DNA of 64,000 nucleotides, from NCBI GenBank assembly GCA_023055505.1, contig JALIRH010000050.1:2480001-2544000 (forward strand), in the 5' to 3' direction. Below, piece after piece: positions 9,871 to 23,100 of the stretch (positions are counted from its first letter, which is position 1; each line of letters starts with the position of its first letter). A program made the position numbers and the translations under genes. The notes below the pieces were generated by a model. That model was not told the DNA's origin, searched no databases, and saw nothing but the letters and a program-made list of their open reading frames with translations. The DNA is from Callipepla californica brunnescens (lineage: Eukaryota > Chordata > Aves > Galliformes > Odontophoridae).

Positions 9871-11357
9871 TTCACAGAATGACAGAAATTGTTGAGGTGG
9901 GAAGGGACCTCTGGTTCCATCTAGTCCAACCCCCTTACTAGAGCAGGAGCTCCCAGAGCACGCTGCCCAGGTTGATGGCCAGGTAACTTTGCAAGATCTC
10001 CGAGGAGGAGATTCCACAGCCTCTTTGGGCAGCCTGTGCCAGTGCTTGGTCAACTGCACAATAAAATAATGTTTCTTGATATTCAGAGGAATTCCCTTGT
10101 GTTTTATGTTTTGCCTACTGCCTCATGTTCTGTCACTAGACAACACTGAAAACAGCCTGGCTTCATCTCCCTTGAGATATTTATAAATGTAGATATGATT
10201 ACCCCTGAGCCCCCTCTTCTCCAGGCTAAACACCTCTCCTATGAAGAAAAACTTCTCCAGCCTGGAAATTTTTCTTCATAGGAGAGGTGTTTCAGCCACT
10301 TAATCCTCTTTGTGGCCCTATATTGGATTCTCTCCAGTATGACCTTGTCATTGGACCCATTTCTCCAGATATAGCCTCACCAGTGCTGAGGAAAGAATCA
10401 CTTCCCGCAGAGTACTTGCAGTCACACATTCCAGTTTTGTGTGATCATGAAGTTTTCTGATGGTATACTGCCTCATTATCCAGGTCATTAATGAAGATAT
10501 CAACCAGGACTGAACCCAGTATTGGCCCCTGGGGTATACCACCAGTTACTGCTCTCTCATCAGTGATTGCTACCTTCTGGGCTTGTCCATTCAGCCACTT
10601 CTTAATCCAGCCCAAATATCAATAGCTATTCTTTGAAGATGTTACGGAAAAAAGTGTTGTAAGCCTTACTAAAGTCTGGGTAGAAAGTACTGCATTCTCA
10701 TTTGCCAAACCAGTCATTTAATGTAGAAGCTCATCTAGTTGGTCAGGCACGTGTTCACATTGGTAAAACCCTGCTGACTGTTACTGTGAGAACCTTCTTG
10801 TCATTCTTGTGCTTGGAAATGTCTTCTATGATTAGCTGCTCCATCACTTTCCCAGGGACTGTGTTGAGGCTGACTGTCCTGTGCATTCCTGGGTCCTTCT
10901 TCTTGAAGGTAGGAGTGACATTTGCTTTTCTTCAGTCCCGAGGCACTTCTGCTAGTCACAATGACACAGCTTTGCTAACCAGAGATTAGCAAGAGAGGCT
11001 TTGCAGTAGCATCTGCCAGTTCCTTCAGCTCTCCTGGCTGCACCCCATCAGGATCTGTGGACTTAACAAATATCCAGTTTGCTTAAGCGTTCCCTCACAT
11101 GATAGTCTTCCAGCAAGAGCATATCTTCCTTGCTTCAGATTTCACCCATGGTCTTAGGGCCTCGGACTCCTGGTGGTTCTACTAGTAAAGACAGAGGCAA
11201 AGAATGAATTCAGTACCTCAGTTTTCCATGTATTTTGTAACTGGGTCTCCGGCTCTTATTTTCTCTGATCTTTCTTTTGTCAGTGTACAAAAAATACTTA
11301 CAGAAGACTTTCTTGTTGTCTTTGACATGCTCTTCCAGTGGAATTACTGCATTCTTC
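9871..11357 (-). mobile_element. CR1 LINE, long 5'-truncated copy with decayed reverse-transcriptase ORF
   Basis: On the - strand this reads as the 3' third of a CR1 element. The 3' end is at 9871, where the + strand shows 'ttcacagaatgacagaaatt' and 'gaggtgggaagggacctctg', the reverse complement of the CR1 terminus. Upstream on the - strand come peptides of the CR1 ORF2 C-terminus, such as KHWHRLPKEAVESP at about 9990-10050. Further up, a piece reading GIPQGPILGSVL followed by IFINDLD at about 10480-10545 corresponds to a reverse-transcriptase palm motif. Earlier palm/finger sequence is visible up to about 11357 in several frames with stops and frameshifts. Between INDLD and the REVILSSALVR segment (about 10390-10410) only some 85 bases remain, where CR1 family members have roughly 345. 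The FADD catalytic box is therefore deleted. Clearly a dead, old copy. Confidence 0.95.
10228..10292. repeat. Perfect 24-bp inverted repeat inside the CR1 copy
   Basis: Left arm 10228-10251 is exactly the reverse complement of right arm 10269-10292, with a 17-base spacer at 10252-10268. The right arm is at the normal CR1 position ('cataggagaggtgttt' type sequence). The left arm replaces what should be unrelated CR1 sequence just after 'cttctccaggcta'. This fits a local template switch (snap-back synthesis) after or during insertion. The duplex would form a stable hairpin. Confidence 0.9.
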
Positions 11358-14300
11358 TTAGATGATATATACTTAGGAAAAAGAGTGATTTATGCTGAGT
11401 AATTTTATTTACCATAGTGAAGAGGAAACAATGCTGATGCTTTTAAAAGGGCAGGGGTGTGGTGTGAGGGACTTAAAAAACCAGAAGTATTTGTGATTGT
11501 CCAGACTCCCTTGAAAGCAAGTGGGTGCTGTGAAAGTAGGAATTGTGGCATTTTGAAGTGTCCCTAGTCTGATAACTGTAAGATTAGAATAGCAGTTTTC
11601 TGTTTCTTCTCCAGGACGCTGTTGATTTACTTACTCATTCTCTGAACATTCTATTACATACAAGTTAATATTATTCTGTAGTTTATAAGTATTTATTAAT
11701 ATATAAATATTTTAGGGCATGCATATAAAAATTCTAGTGCAAAATAGAATGCTATAAAGTTATTTCTTTCGTACTCAAAGAAAGAAGTATTAAATTGAAA
11801 TAGCAGAGAAATACGAAGGAAAAAAATGCTGCATATTTTTCTATGAGGTTTTTGTGTCTCATATACATTTTATGCTCTGGCATTTTCCAGACTGCTGCAT
11901 AGGTAGGCACATAAAAATAAGGCTCCAGAACCAAGGTTTAAGATTTTCTTAAGCTAAATCTGAGCAGTGGGAAACACACCATACTGAAATTTCTGGAGAT
12001 TTTTTTCTTCTGATAGTCACACTTCAAAGCGCTCCCATTTAAGGGTTTTCTAAAGAACCAGAAGGTACTCAATCTGGGTTAGAAATGAGCTGTTACTGAA
12101 TTTTAAATAAATGCTATAGACTTAAACCTCACATTACCCTGTGATATTTTGGTTCTATTGTCAAAACTCTAAAATGCCTCATGTTCTGCTTTGCAAGGAA
12201 TTAAGCAAACTATTTTTTTAATTCAAAACTGCCATTACTCATGTAAGCTTGGAAACTAATAAAAGTGAGATAACTCCTTCTTAGAGAGCTATAAAACAGC
12301 GCTCTTACAAAATGTATTATCTCTGTTAAGAAAACCAAGCAACAACATTGTTTCCTCATTGTACCAGTCATAGAGCAGAATGAAACCTTTAATGAGATGC
12401 CGTTGTTTTCACAAGGTGAATAGGTTTCATAGGACTTCAAATCTTGATATTGAGAAATTCAGTGACATTCAGAAGTATGTAGGATTTCAGTTTTGAACTT
12501 GGTCGCTGTGAATTTCCGTCTTCTTGGGAATAACCATTATCTCTCATCTCAAAAAACTACCTTGGGATCTCCCATTTGTTTTAAATATTTTACATAGCTC
12601 CTTTTTCTCCACCAGCTTATTTTATCACAAATATCTATTTTATTGGACAGAATACAGAAGGCACCTCTGTTCCACAGGTTTCAGCATTTTTTGGTGTGGA
12701 ACAGATAGAATCCATATCACTCCTCAAGGCACTGTGATATTACAGAGAACTGTTTTCTTTCTCACATCCACCAGCTGCTGCATGAGAACTGAAGGGCTTC
12801 TCAGAATTCCTTAACCTTATGTTTATTTATCCGCAGTTCATTTTCATGCCTGATTTCCTAGAATTTGCTTAACATTTTCAGAAGGACGTCATTCACCCAC
12901 TAGTTGTAGCTGGATTTGGATTCATAGCTCTTCTGAGGAGAGAAAGTGATATGCTTCTCCATACACACCAACGCACGATATTGTCAGATGATAAGTCTTC
13001 TCATCAAAATACGATGGAAGAACTGAGTCCTCCCATCCATCAGAAAACTCTAAACCAAATTAAGGATGAACATTCTGAGTGCTCTTTCACAAAGATAGAA
13101 AATGGGAATAGCCATCTGGTACCTCTTGAGATTCTTTAAAGACAGGCTTTTTGCTGGAGAGAAAGTAGCTGTCTTCAGTAATCTCCCAAGAACTGGGGAG
13201 GGAAAGTGGTGGTGTTTGTTTGCTTTATTTTGTTTTAACTACCTACAACGTGTCTGTGCATTTCATGCAGAATGAGTGACTGCATTCTGAATGCCAGCAG
13301 TTACTGAAGTTTTCTACTTATAAAAATGTTTCATGTCCTGTTGAGGAAGCTGCTCCTTTTTGCAGGCAGGCATTCGGCAAAGGCTCAGTTGGGGACATTA
13401 CTACCTTCCCAATTGCAGCTGAACAGTATCATGCCTTTTAGATTGCGCAAATATAAACACACAGTAACAAGTGGTTTCTGCTGACATAGAGCTACTGAAG
13501 GTCATATTTGAGATATTCAAATTCCAAACTCAAAAATGGAGACTATGAAACTATAATTAATTACATTTGCACTTTAATTGCAGATTAAATCTCAGTTAAA
13601 AACAAACCAAAAATGCAAAACCACATGTATTTGTACTGCTTGATATGATTAGGCACTCTTAGAAATAGCCAACCTTAGAACTGCCTATTATTTTCTAGCA
13701 AACCTGTGGGAGAGCTTGACATGTGTTCAGCAATCATGTTTTTGTCTTCATCAGAAAGAAAAAAAAAAAAGAATAAAAAGTCATTTTAAAACAATGTAGG
13801 AGTGGCAGTTCTTATCTTTAAGGCAACGGTTGGATAATTGACCTCCTTTGGCATTTAATTTCTCAAGCCTCTAGGAAGCTTAATTTTGAACATCAAAGAG
13901 GTACCTGTGGAAGAAACTGTTCCACACTGGTGAGTAAACAAATTAGAGTTAATAGGGTCATTAGCTTTTGTGGTAAAATTTCAAACTGGGTATTCCTCAC
14001 TAAGGAATGGAAATGTCAATGTTTTTAAGTCTTCTAAAATATAATTAGACATGGAACTTGAATACAAATGTTACATATCTTATTAACAAACGTTTTCCAT
14101 ACTTTGGCCATCATTTTGTTAATATTAGAGGATGGCTTTGTTGTATGTTTGTTTTATTTTTTATTTTTTATTTTTTCTGGTCCTGTGCATTGCTTCCTAG
14201 ACAATTGGGATATAACAAAAATGCAGTGCTGCTGAGTCAATAAGACACTGTAAACATTAAGGCTGCCATATAATATAGAATGTACTAACTAATTATCTTT

Positions 14301-16451
14301 AAAGTAACAGCTATAGCTCTGTTTAAGCCCTGTATCCCTATGTAGCAGTATAAGAGGATAAGAAAAAAATCCCAGCAACTTACATTTCCTGATTTAGATG
14401 ATGATGGATGATCTGCTCATCTCCACTTTCTTTTGGTTCTGTGGCTACATAAAAGGATAATTGCTGATTGGATTTGAAAAAGAGAATGCAGCAAATTCAA
14501 TTCCTACATCCTCTCATTTCACTTCTTGCACAATACTGAAGTCTTTTATTCAATTATCCTTGCATGCAGTAATAGAAATACTGCTTCTTATCTTCTACCA
14601 AACTCTAGTCACTAGTCCTCCCACATTTCCACACCTTTTTGCACATCTCTACCTGCAGACTATGCACTCTCTCTTATTTCTGCCCTCAGAAATTCCTACT
14701 TCTAACCCTTTACAGCAAGCTCCTGGAACTGAGGGTAGTCCAAGCAAGTCTTCTTATTCACTTTTTAACTGTGGTAAACTTTAAATTGTGTGGTTTGTTC
14801 TACTCACTACTCAGTGCTAGCTCAGTACTCAGCAGTGGTTTATTTTTAATCCATTAAATTGGTTGCTGCTATGTATGTCATCATTTGAACAGGTAGGAAA
14901 AATTGTCCATCAGGTGATAATATCAGGTCAGTGTGTTTGCATAATATAGACAGATGGGCATATAGGCTAACTGGTGAGATCACAAATGCATTAAACATAG
15001 AAGGAAATAAAATATTTCCTAAATGTGTCAAAACAGAATTGCAGAAAACACTTAGACTGGAAAACTGCAGATGGGCAAGCACAACCAGTGGTAAACCTCA
15101 TCCTCAGTGTTAAAACTGATTTGTATCAGCTGTGTCTGAGCAAGAGCTACAGTGAATTCTACCAAAAATAGGAGGGTAGGGAAGAAGAGAAAGACATTTT
15201 AAATAATCGATAAGAGCTGTATCTGTGGTTACAAGCACTGGATTTTTAAGTCATTTGTCTGAATGAGCAAAGTCTTTAGAAAGTAGTAACTATCCTCACT
15301 ATATAAATTGCAATGAAGCTTTTTCTATTATTAAAAAAAAATGCTTTTTTTTCCCCATTTGGCTATCATAAATCATTTTGTTGTGATAATCTTGGGTAGT
15401 GGGCTGAAATAATCTCCATTCGCTCTTAATAGCAATTATTTCTTTTTGCTTAAGCAGCAACAATAAAAAAAAAAATCTCATGCTTTTTATGTAACGTGAA
15501 TCATGATTAAGAGTTGTTTGTAAAAAATATTCTTTTGCATTAGAAGGAAGCTTTTTTGCACTAGCCAAGTTGTTATGACTGAGGTTTTTGCACTGTGGTT
15601 CTATTTACCATTTGGTAATAGTTTCTAACAGTAGTGTCAAGTATGAATAGTTTACTTCCTTAGTATCTGGTAGAGTTTAATAAGTGTTCATTTTCAAATA
15701 ATTGCTAGTTTTATTTCAATATACGACACTGTTTTTGGTAAAATGTTACTGTTTTTGCAGAACATTAATCTATTTCCTACTGTCATCCAGACTATAGATA
15801 ACTGACTCCATTTTGACAACTTAACTGATTATGCTCACAGAGATAGCACAATATCTAATCAAGATCACATAGTAATTCTATGAAAAAACTGGGAACTTAT
15901 TCAGATCTCCTGACACCTGATTCTTCTATGTGCATATGAGGAATAAGACTCATTTAACCTAGCTTTAGCCACGCAAAATATTGTCATCTGTTCTTCCCTC
16001 TACAGTCAAGGCCAAGTGACACATACCTCCAAAGGACAAGTTATCCTATGACAAAACATCAATATTTAGAGGAGGTTTGACAAGATAAATCATTGTAAAA
16101 GATTATCTGACCTTACACTAACCAGAGAAAGAATATGCTTCTTTACTGTTCTGTGAAAATGCTCCGTGATTAATTATGTCCCATCCACAAATGCAGCAAG
16201 GAGACAAAACTGTTTATTTTAGTATTCGCATTTATATGTGTTGACTGACATCTGAACTGTGAAGGATTCTAAAGAAAAGCCTTCCGTTCCTTATTTTAGA
16301 ATCATTGAAACTATACTATTCATTTGGACATAGTGGCATTACTACCTTCCAGACCCTGTAAAAGCAAATAGAATACATTGTGCGATCTGCATACGTTTCT
16401 AAGATTCTTCTTAATTTCTAATAATATATTTGTTTAAGGACCTTTGAAATC

Positions 16452-16455
<4 letters not shown>
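11358..16455. other. Non-genic AT-rich DNA
   Basis: No gene, RNA gene or named repeat recognised over 5 kb. There are short A runs near 13758-13770. Open frames such as 12524-12814 (+), 14461-14784 (+, 107 codons), 14846-15082 (-) and 15299-15568 (-) show no recognisable domain, and their composition follows the AT-rich background. Confidence 0.5.

Positions 16456-16487
<32 letters not shown>
16456..16487. repeat. Poly(T) run, 32 T
   Basis: Uninterrupted homopolymer. If it were the tail of a - strand retroposon, the body would lie to the right, but no polyadenylation-like TTTATT and no known element follows it directly. Confidence 0.95.
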
Positions 16488-16491
<4 letters not shown>

Positions 16492-16599
16492 GTAAAAAGG
16501 TAGGAACAAGAAAATATTTGTTTCCTCAAAACTGAGTACAAAATAGAATTTGCAGTATAATGCCTTTTAAATAGATTGAACATGCTCTCTACTTCATAG

Positions 16600-16671
16600 T
16601 ATGGTTTGGTTGTGGTTGGACTTGGTGATCCTAGAGGTCTTTTCCAACGTCAGTGATTCTATGATTCTATA
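16600..16671 (+). mobile_element. Short CR1 3' tail
   Basis: About 70 bases match the last part of CR1: 'ggttggacttggtgatccta' at about 16614-16633, 'gaggtcttttccaac' at about 16634-16648, and two tandem ATTCTATG-type octamers at the end (about 16656-16671). It is extremely 5'-truncated and non-coding. It lies about 110 bases downstream of the T32 run. Confidence 0.85.
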
Positions 16672-18078
16672 GGTTTTGAGCTTCACCAGCACAGGACGTA
16701 TTTCTGAATAATCCTAAACTATTCAACAGGAACTAGAGATATAAGAGCAGCTGGAATTTATTTCAAGAACTAAGAAATATAATACACAAAAAGAGTGACT
16801 TGTTTTTCCAACTTGTTATGAAGTGAAGAGTATTTTAATCACACATAAGCAGGTCAAACCAAGTTACGAAGAATGCATCTTTTTTACAGTAATTTTAATA
16901 TATTCCCAAACATATTGCATGGCTTTTTCTTTCTGTTCTGATGAAGATATCTTTTCAATACCCTTCTATGGGATTATGTCAGATCAGACTGGAAACTCTG
17001 CTCAGAGTGTGCAGAGAAGACTTTCCCTTGTCTTTGTCCTTGTCCCTTATCAGCAGGATAGCCTGACAGATATAATTAAGAGACATGATCTTTTCCTCTT
17101 CCACTCTTGGAGAATAAAATTATAATGAAACAACAAAAACATATTACTGAAACAGGGAAAACGCAATTCTTATGATTGAAGCCATGACTTTGAGGAGCAG
17201 GGAAGGCTTATTTATTGGAGATATGCAATAAAGCATCACTGATTCTAGTAATAAATTTAATAGATATAAGCAGACACACTAGCACAGACATTGACCCAAA
17301 TTTCTCACCTAGAACAGTAGTTCTGATAATTGTTGTTTGTTCTCATGATTGGCTACCGCTTGGAAGGCAAACAGCATGCCTGCAAAGGTATAATAAATGT
17401 CATCATTTGATGACTTGATTCAGTTAACATCCATTGGAAAATTAATTGAAGGAAGCAACTGAAACTCCAGAGTGGAGCAGTTGTAAACAGCTGTGAGATT
17501 TGAAGTTTTGCTTAAGTGCTGCCTCTGTTGAGGCATGATGTGCATAGCAGCAACATACAAAGCCTGATGTGCTGCATTAGCAGACAGGAAAAAAATGATT
17601 CTGCTCTTCCTTCTGTGGTTTTGTTGTCTTATTTTTGGCATGTTTCTACCACTAAGAACCTGTGGTCATAAATTCTCTATTACAACTCCTAGTAATGAGG
17701 CAAAACGTGAAGATCAACTGCGTAGCAGAATGACGAAGCATGTAGCTCAAAAGGCGTGGATGAAAGAGCAGCCTCAACTCAATTTGTACATACTGAGTTA
17801 AAAGCAAATGTGGATCTGGCTACAATGGAATTTACCCTTTGGAAGAGTGATAGTAACAGCGCAAAAAAGCAAATGTGAGAGTAAAAAACTATTGCATAGG
17901 CAAAGGACTATTTCTGAAAAGCTGCATGTTGTGAAAATGATGAAATGTTAATTCCTTTCCCTTGTTTTCTTTTGTTGACAATTTGAGCACTCCGAAAGTT
18001 GCATTTCAAATGTACTTATGTCAGTGCATTTTGATGCATTATGAACATCAAACCTCTGGGCATCTTAGGAAGTTTAAA

Positions 18079-18116
<38 letters not shown>

Positions 18117-20100
18117 GAATTTAAGTTGCAGTGTAAATTCATATTTAAAATATCTAGTCATCGTTAATTACCTCTTAAACTGATAGCTGCACATTTTTAT
18201 ACTTCAGTCTTCATTAGCATGTAGGAAAGCAAATATGCCAGAGGATGTGCTGCGTGTGTTGTCATGTTTTACTCATGTCTCTCTGGAATTCATAACAGCT
18301 CAAAAATAGGCTTCTTCAATTGGAAGTGTATGCAGTGCATGCCACTTTATCCGAGGCTTTTTATCCCAATGCTTCAGATTCAATCAAAAGGCACAGTCTG
18401 AGCAGCCATGGGCCAAAGCAGGATTGATCTATTTAAGTCTGACCCCACTGATGTAGTGCTTGAGTGCCTCTACAGCACTCGAGCTATGTCCTGTAGGACT
18501 TGCTGTGAATTATGTTCATGTATGCCTATTTTAATGCAACAGCTTATCTTACGGCAGATGGGTTTTGTTTTGTTTTTTTATTATGCTCTTCTATGAAAAT
18601 CGTAACGGCATGTCACTTACTACTGTCAACAATCATATCTCTTAGCCCATGTGAAAATGGAATCATGTGATATATTTCACTGTGACACGCTTGTGTTTTG
18701 TGAAGGCTCACCGAAGTTCTTCAGACCCTAGTCCCCAGTTTTGAATTTTTTCTTCTCTTGCACGTGTTCTGCCGTACACATTCTTTTCTCTAGAGCTACC
18801 AAATTATATAAAGCTGTGTATTTAATTCTGGCATCTGGGTGCAATGCAGCCTTCTCTAGCACTTCCCATGTAAGGTATTAGAGACATTCTAGAGCTAATG
18901 AGCTTTGTGATCACTCTGATTTCTGTGGCTTCTTCAGAGATGTTAGGAGTAGAGGTAGACATATGAGCTTTGGATATATTCCAAAAATCTTACTCTAAAT
19001 TGCTTCTCTTCACATAACTACAAAATCATGTTTCAAAAATAACGAACACCTAATCATAAATATTTTCCTACTCAGATTTTCTTGCTTTCTTGAGAATTTT
19101 CCAATTAAAATAATATTCCATTAGGCATGTCTCTTTTCTTCCACATCTCCAGACATAGATATCCAAATGTATAATTTCAATTTTCTTTTCTCTACTTATT
19201 CCCTAATCAGATTCATTAGATAGTCAGAGCCTTTGCTTCTCCCACTTACATTTAAATCCATTGACAGGTCACCCCAACAGAAATTCTAACTGTTTTGTCT
19301 ATGCTCTGCATGGTATCTATTTTATTGATGGTACAGAAGCACTGAAATAACATGACACTCTCTCCAGACATTGCTACAATTACCAGAGACAATACTTTCC
19401 ATTAAAAAAATATGTATTGGGAAAGAAGTTGACTTCATAGATGACATGCTATAGATACAAGATTTAGTAATCAAATTGAGTCACCAATTTTACTTGATAA
19501 ACGTAAAAATGGAGTTCTCGCATTATCTGTGTAGCATTGCTCTGTGTCTGTTCTTTTCCCTGCAGCATGCTGTTCACTCTCTAGTGTACCAAAGTAATGG
19601 AGGGAAGGGGGTATGGGTGGGTGTAACTGAAGCATTGCCTGTGTCCTGTGAAATCTGCAGTAATAACAATGAGCATATTTCTAGCCTACAAACATAAACA
19701 AAATATGATACTGTACATTCAGAATCTTCTGTTCAAATAAACAATTGTAAATAACTTATAACAGGTGAAACCTGTGGGTTGATTCTGTGAACACCACATT
19801 ATTTCATACTTTTCTTAGTGTTCCTCTGTATACAAGCACTAATTCACCTAATTTACCTTGGTTGATCTGGGCTTTTAGTGACTTTTGGCTTAAACGTGAT
19901 GCCATCTTGACAACCAACAAAACTCATCTTGACATGAGGTTTTAAAGGGCTAAATTCAATTAGTGTGTTTAGAATTTTCTGTGTTCTTTGATTCAGAATA
20001 AATTACTGAGCGGTTCTCCCATGTTTTGTATTGTTTTCAGGGTTTTAAAAGCATGACAGATTACCAGATCATGATAACAGAGCCCTTAATGATTGAAAAC
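16672..20100. other. Non-genic DNA
   Basis: No gene recognised. The 100-codon frame at 16823-17125 (+) has no domain or signal I know. Contains the T31 run at 18082-18112. Confidence 0.5.
18082..18112. repeat. Poly(T) run, 31 T
   Basis: Uninterrupted homopolymer, a near twin in length of the run at 16456. It encodes the phenylalanine stretch in the 17962-18183 frame, which is therefore an artefact. No retroposon body is identified. Confidence 0.95.
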
Positions 20101-20101
20101 A

Positions 20102-20180
20102 TAAAAAAATAAAGTAAAATAAAATTATATATTATATTATACATATACAATTTTATTTTACTTTTTTTTTTATTTTTTTC
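20102..20180. repeat. AT-only hairpin / quasi-palindrome
   Basis: Arms AAAGTAAAATAAAATT (20111-20126) and its exact reverse complement (20149-20164) flank a 22-base AT-rich spacer. Imperfect extension is possible into the A-rich left and T-rich right flanks. A short (AT)n follows at about 20181-20192. It could extrude as a cruciform or be an eroded AT-rich MITE-like relic. No target-site duplication was identified. Confidence 0.75.
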
Positions 20181-20192
20181 AATATATATATA

Positions 20193-23100
20193 ACCAAGTC
20201 AAACTCTGGAGAATGTTCATCTTTATTAATATACCACTTTGATATCAAATTGTACAGCTGCAACTGTGGCCGTTCAGCTGTAGGTCTTCATGAAAAGATG
20301 AAGACAAAAAATTAAAAGGGTGGAGTGGAGAAAAGGAAGAAAAGGAAAATAAATAAATTGAGCATTGATAACAATACAAATATTCAAAAGTACACTTATT
20401 AAATGGGACTCATTAAGTTGTCCTAGCTACAACAATAACTAAGTTATCTATTGAAGTGTGATATATCTCAGTAAATTTCTTTTGATGTTTTTCTCTGTTC
20501 TCACACTTAAACTGTTTTAAAGATGAATCAGCATTATGATTCACACAATGGGCTTCATACAGTAAACCTACAGTATATGTATTTTCTCAGTCTTGTGTAA
20601 GTTTTAATATTAGCAAGACAAATGCTTTGGGTAAATACATTTTTACTCAAACCCATACTATAATTTGCTGACCAATGTAGAGTTTAAAAAGATTTCTCAC
20701 TATCCTAGGATCTAAGATAGAAATATTTTCATTTGTTAAGGACAGTAGGCCATGAACTTTAGTCTCACCAGGCTCAAGGTGACTGGATGTTGGTTTAAGT
20801 ATATGAAATGCATGGGGGATGTGTGTATTCCCAGAACAACCGATCTGCTGATGTCATTCACTACTACAAAACCATTGCCAAAGTTGCTCCTATGCTGGAA
20901 ATCAAAAAACTATTCCCAGACCTTGGCTGACTAGGTTGAAGTGACAGAAGCCTTCAGCTTATGAAAGTGCTCTCTTCAGGGGTAGAATTCATTGTTTTGA
21001 TACTGTATAATTTGCAGTATTCCTATTCATCTTTGAAAAGAATATTTCAACCTCCAAGCTGTCAATTTGGCATTTTTCATAAGAACAAAATCAGTTTTTG
21101 AAAAGTCAGGATGTGGCTTTCTCTGTTTCTCTCATTTTGATTGATTATCTACGGTTCCATAGCACATTACATGATCACAGCAATGTTCTTTGGAGATATA
21201 ATCATCAAAGAGTATTACTCAGCTGGGGAAGTACATGTGAGGGATATAAATAATGAAACAGAACAGGGGGCCATTAAATATATTTTTTTTGTTTTCTGTG
21301 CTCGGAGGCTTGTTTACAAGGCAGGGGGTATGCTGTTTAAAAATAAATAAATAAATAATATAGAAAAAAAGCAAGAACCTCTAAATGCACCAACCAGTCC
21401 ATCTGTTCAGACTGGGAGCCCTGCAGTCTTGTCAAACCTTAAAGGTTTATCAGTGTTCATTTTGGCTCTCAGAGGTGTGGGTATTCCCAGTGGCTCAGAA
21501 AGCTCTAGTTTAAATGTTAGGAGATACACTCCCAAACCAGATGCTTAATTTTTAAAATTATATGGTCCTTGTAATCTAAGTCGTAGAGTGCAGGATGTTT
21601 ATAAAGCCTGTTTCTGTGTAGCACATCAAATAGAAAAGGTTAGAACTGTTAATTAAAGATTAGTTTAGAGGAGAGAATAGAGGTGTAAGGAAAGTGCTCA
21701 AATGTTTATGCCCGTGACTTGTAACAGAGTTGAAAAGCAGTTGATTGTGTATGAATAACTGCTGTGATTCAGTTTGGAAGACCCCTTTTGCTATCACAGT
21801 GGCAAGGCAACCTCTTAAGCTCTTCAAATGTGGATCTCCAACATTCATGTCAAGAAAGGCCAGCTGCTCTGTTAACATTCATTGGCTGTTCGTTAAAAAT
21901 GTATATCTAGTTTTCTGTCAGTACTCAGAAGAGTTTTTTGAAGAAAAGTGATCTGAAGTGCTTGAGGAGGCTGGTATGGATGTGAAATTACTTTTATTTC
22001 TGTATAAAAAAAAGCAATGGTTTGAAGTAATTCCAACAAAAGTATGTGATTCTTTCCATGTAAAAGGATCACATTGTATATAAATAAACTTGACTTGAAT
22101 GAAAAAAGGAGACTTTAAGAGTGAAAATAAGACCCATTAGAGATAAGCAGTAAGAAAAAAAAATGCAGCTGAGGTTGCAATGAAGACTGTTGTACAGATT
22201 ACTGCTGTTAATGTTCAAATCATTCAGAAAGTTGGAAAGGTATGATGTCCTTTAAGACAACTGATGGGTAAATTCATGGAATCTTGTGCTAAAGACAAAA
22301 AATACCGAGAGACAGAAGTAGGATGTGTATATCTGAATCTAGCTATTTGGAAGTCTGAGGGGTTTACAGCTATCTCAGTCTAAGCAAAAATAGACGTGAT
22401 TTTCCAGCCTTTGTTGACTGGTGCTCAATCAGCTAAAATATGAAAAGACATTTCACTGTGGACTTACAGTTTCAAATAATTTTTATTTCCTCCGCCTAGT
22501 ATTGTCAATTATATGTATAAGTTTATCAGATATTTTTCACATAATAAGTCTTTTCATGTTTACATATGTGTAATTTGGAAGCATTTCACTTAATTTGTTA
22601 TACTTGCTGACTCAAATGCAAATGCTTAAGTGCCAAGTTAATAATGACTTTGATTTATACAAGGACCGTGTAATATTTGTTTTTGATTGTTAAGTCAAAT
22701 AAACGAGACAAAAATAGCTTGGTTCTCTCCAGTCATTAAAGTCTCTTCAGGCAGCAAGTTGAAAAATGATACTTTGGTGACTGTGAGCTGTATTCATCTT
22801 TTCAAGTGAATAAGTACACACGATTTTTACGTGTACTATTTTAGTGACTGAAGTAGCATTAAATTGAATTTTTTAGTTTTGAAAAGCTAAAATGTCTTAT
22901 ACAGTAGGAAAATGATTCTAAATAATAAATGAAAACCCCAATCTATTTATCAAGAGGAGAAATGTAAGGAATAAGAAACCTAGTTCAGTATAGATCATTC
23001 TCTTGTGCCAAAAAAAAAAAAAAAAAGCTAAGAGCAGTAGGCATATTTGAGAACTCCTACAAAATCCTTAAATCTTTAAAAGGTTGCAAACTATGTTATG

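Noticed and set aside
10702..10989. 95-codon + strand frame
   Set aside because: It is the antisense of the CR1 reverse-transcriptase region on the - strand.
14461..14784. 107-codon + strand frame, serine/leucine-rich
   Set aside because: No recognisable family and an overlapping second frame is also open; treated as chance.
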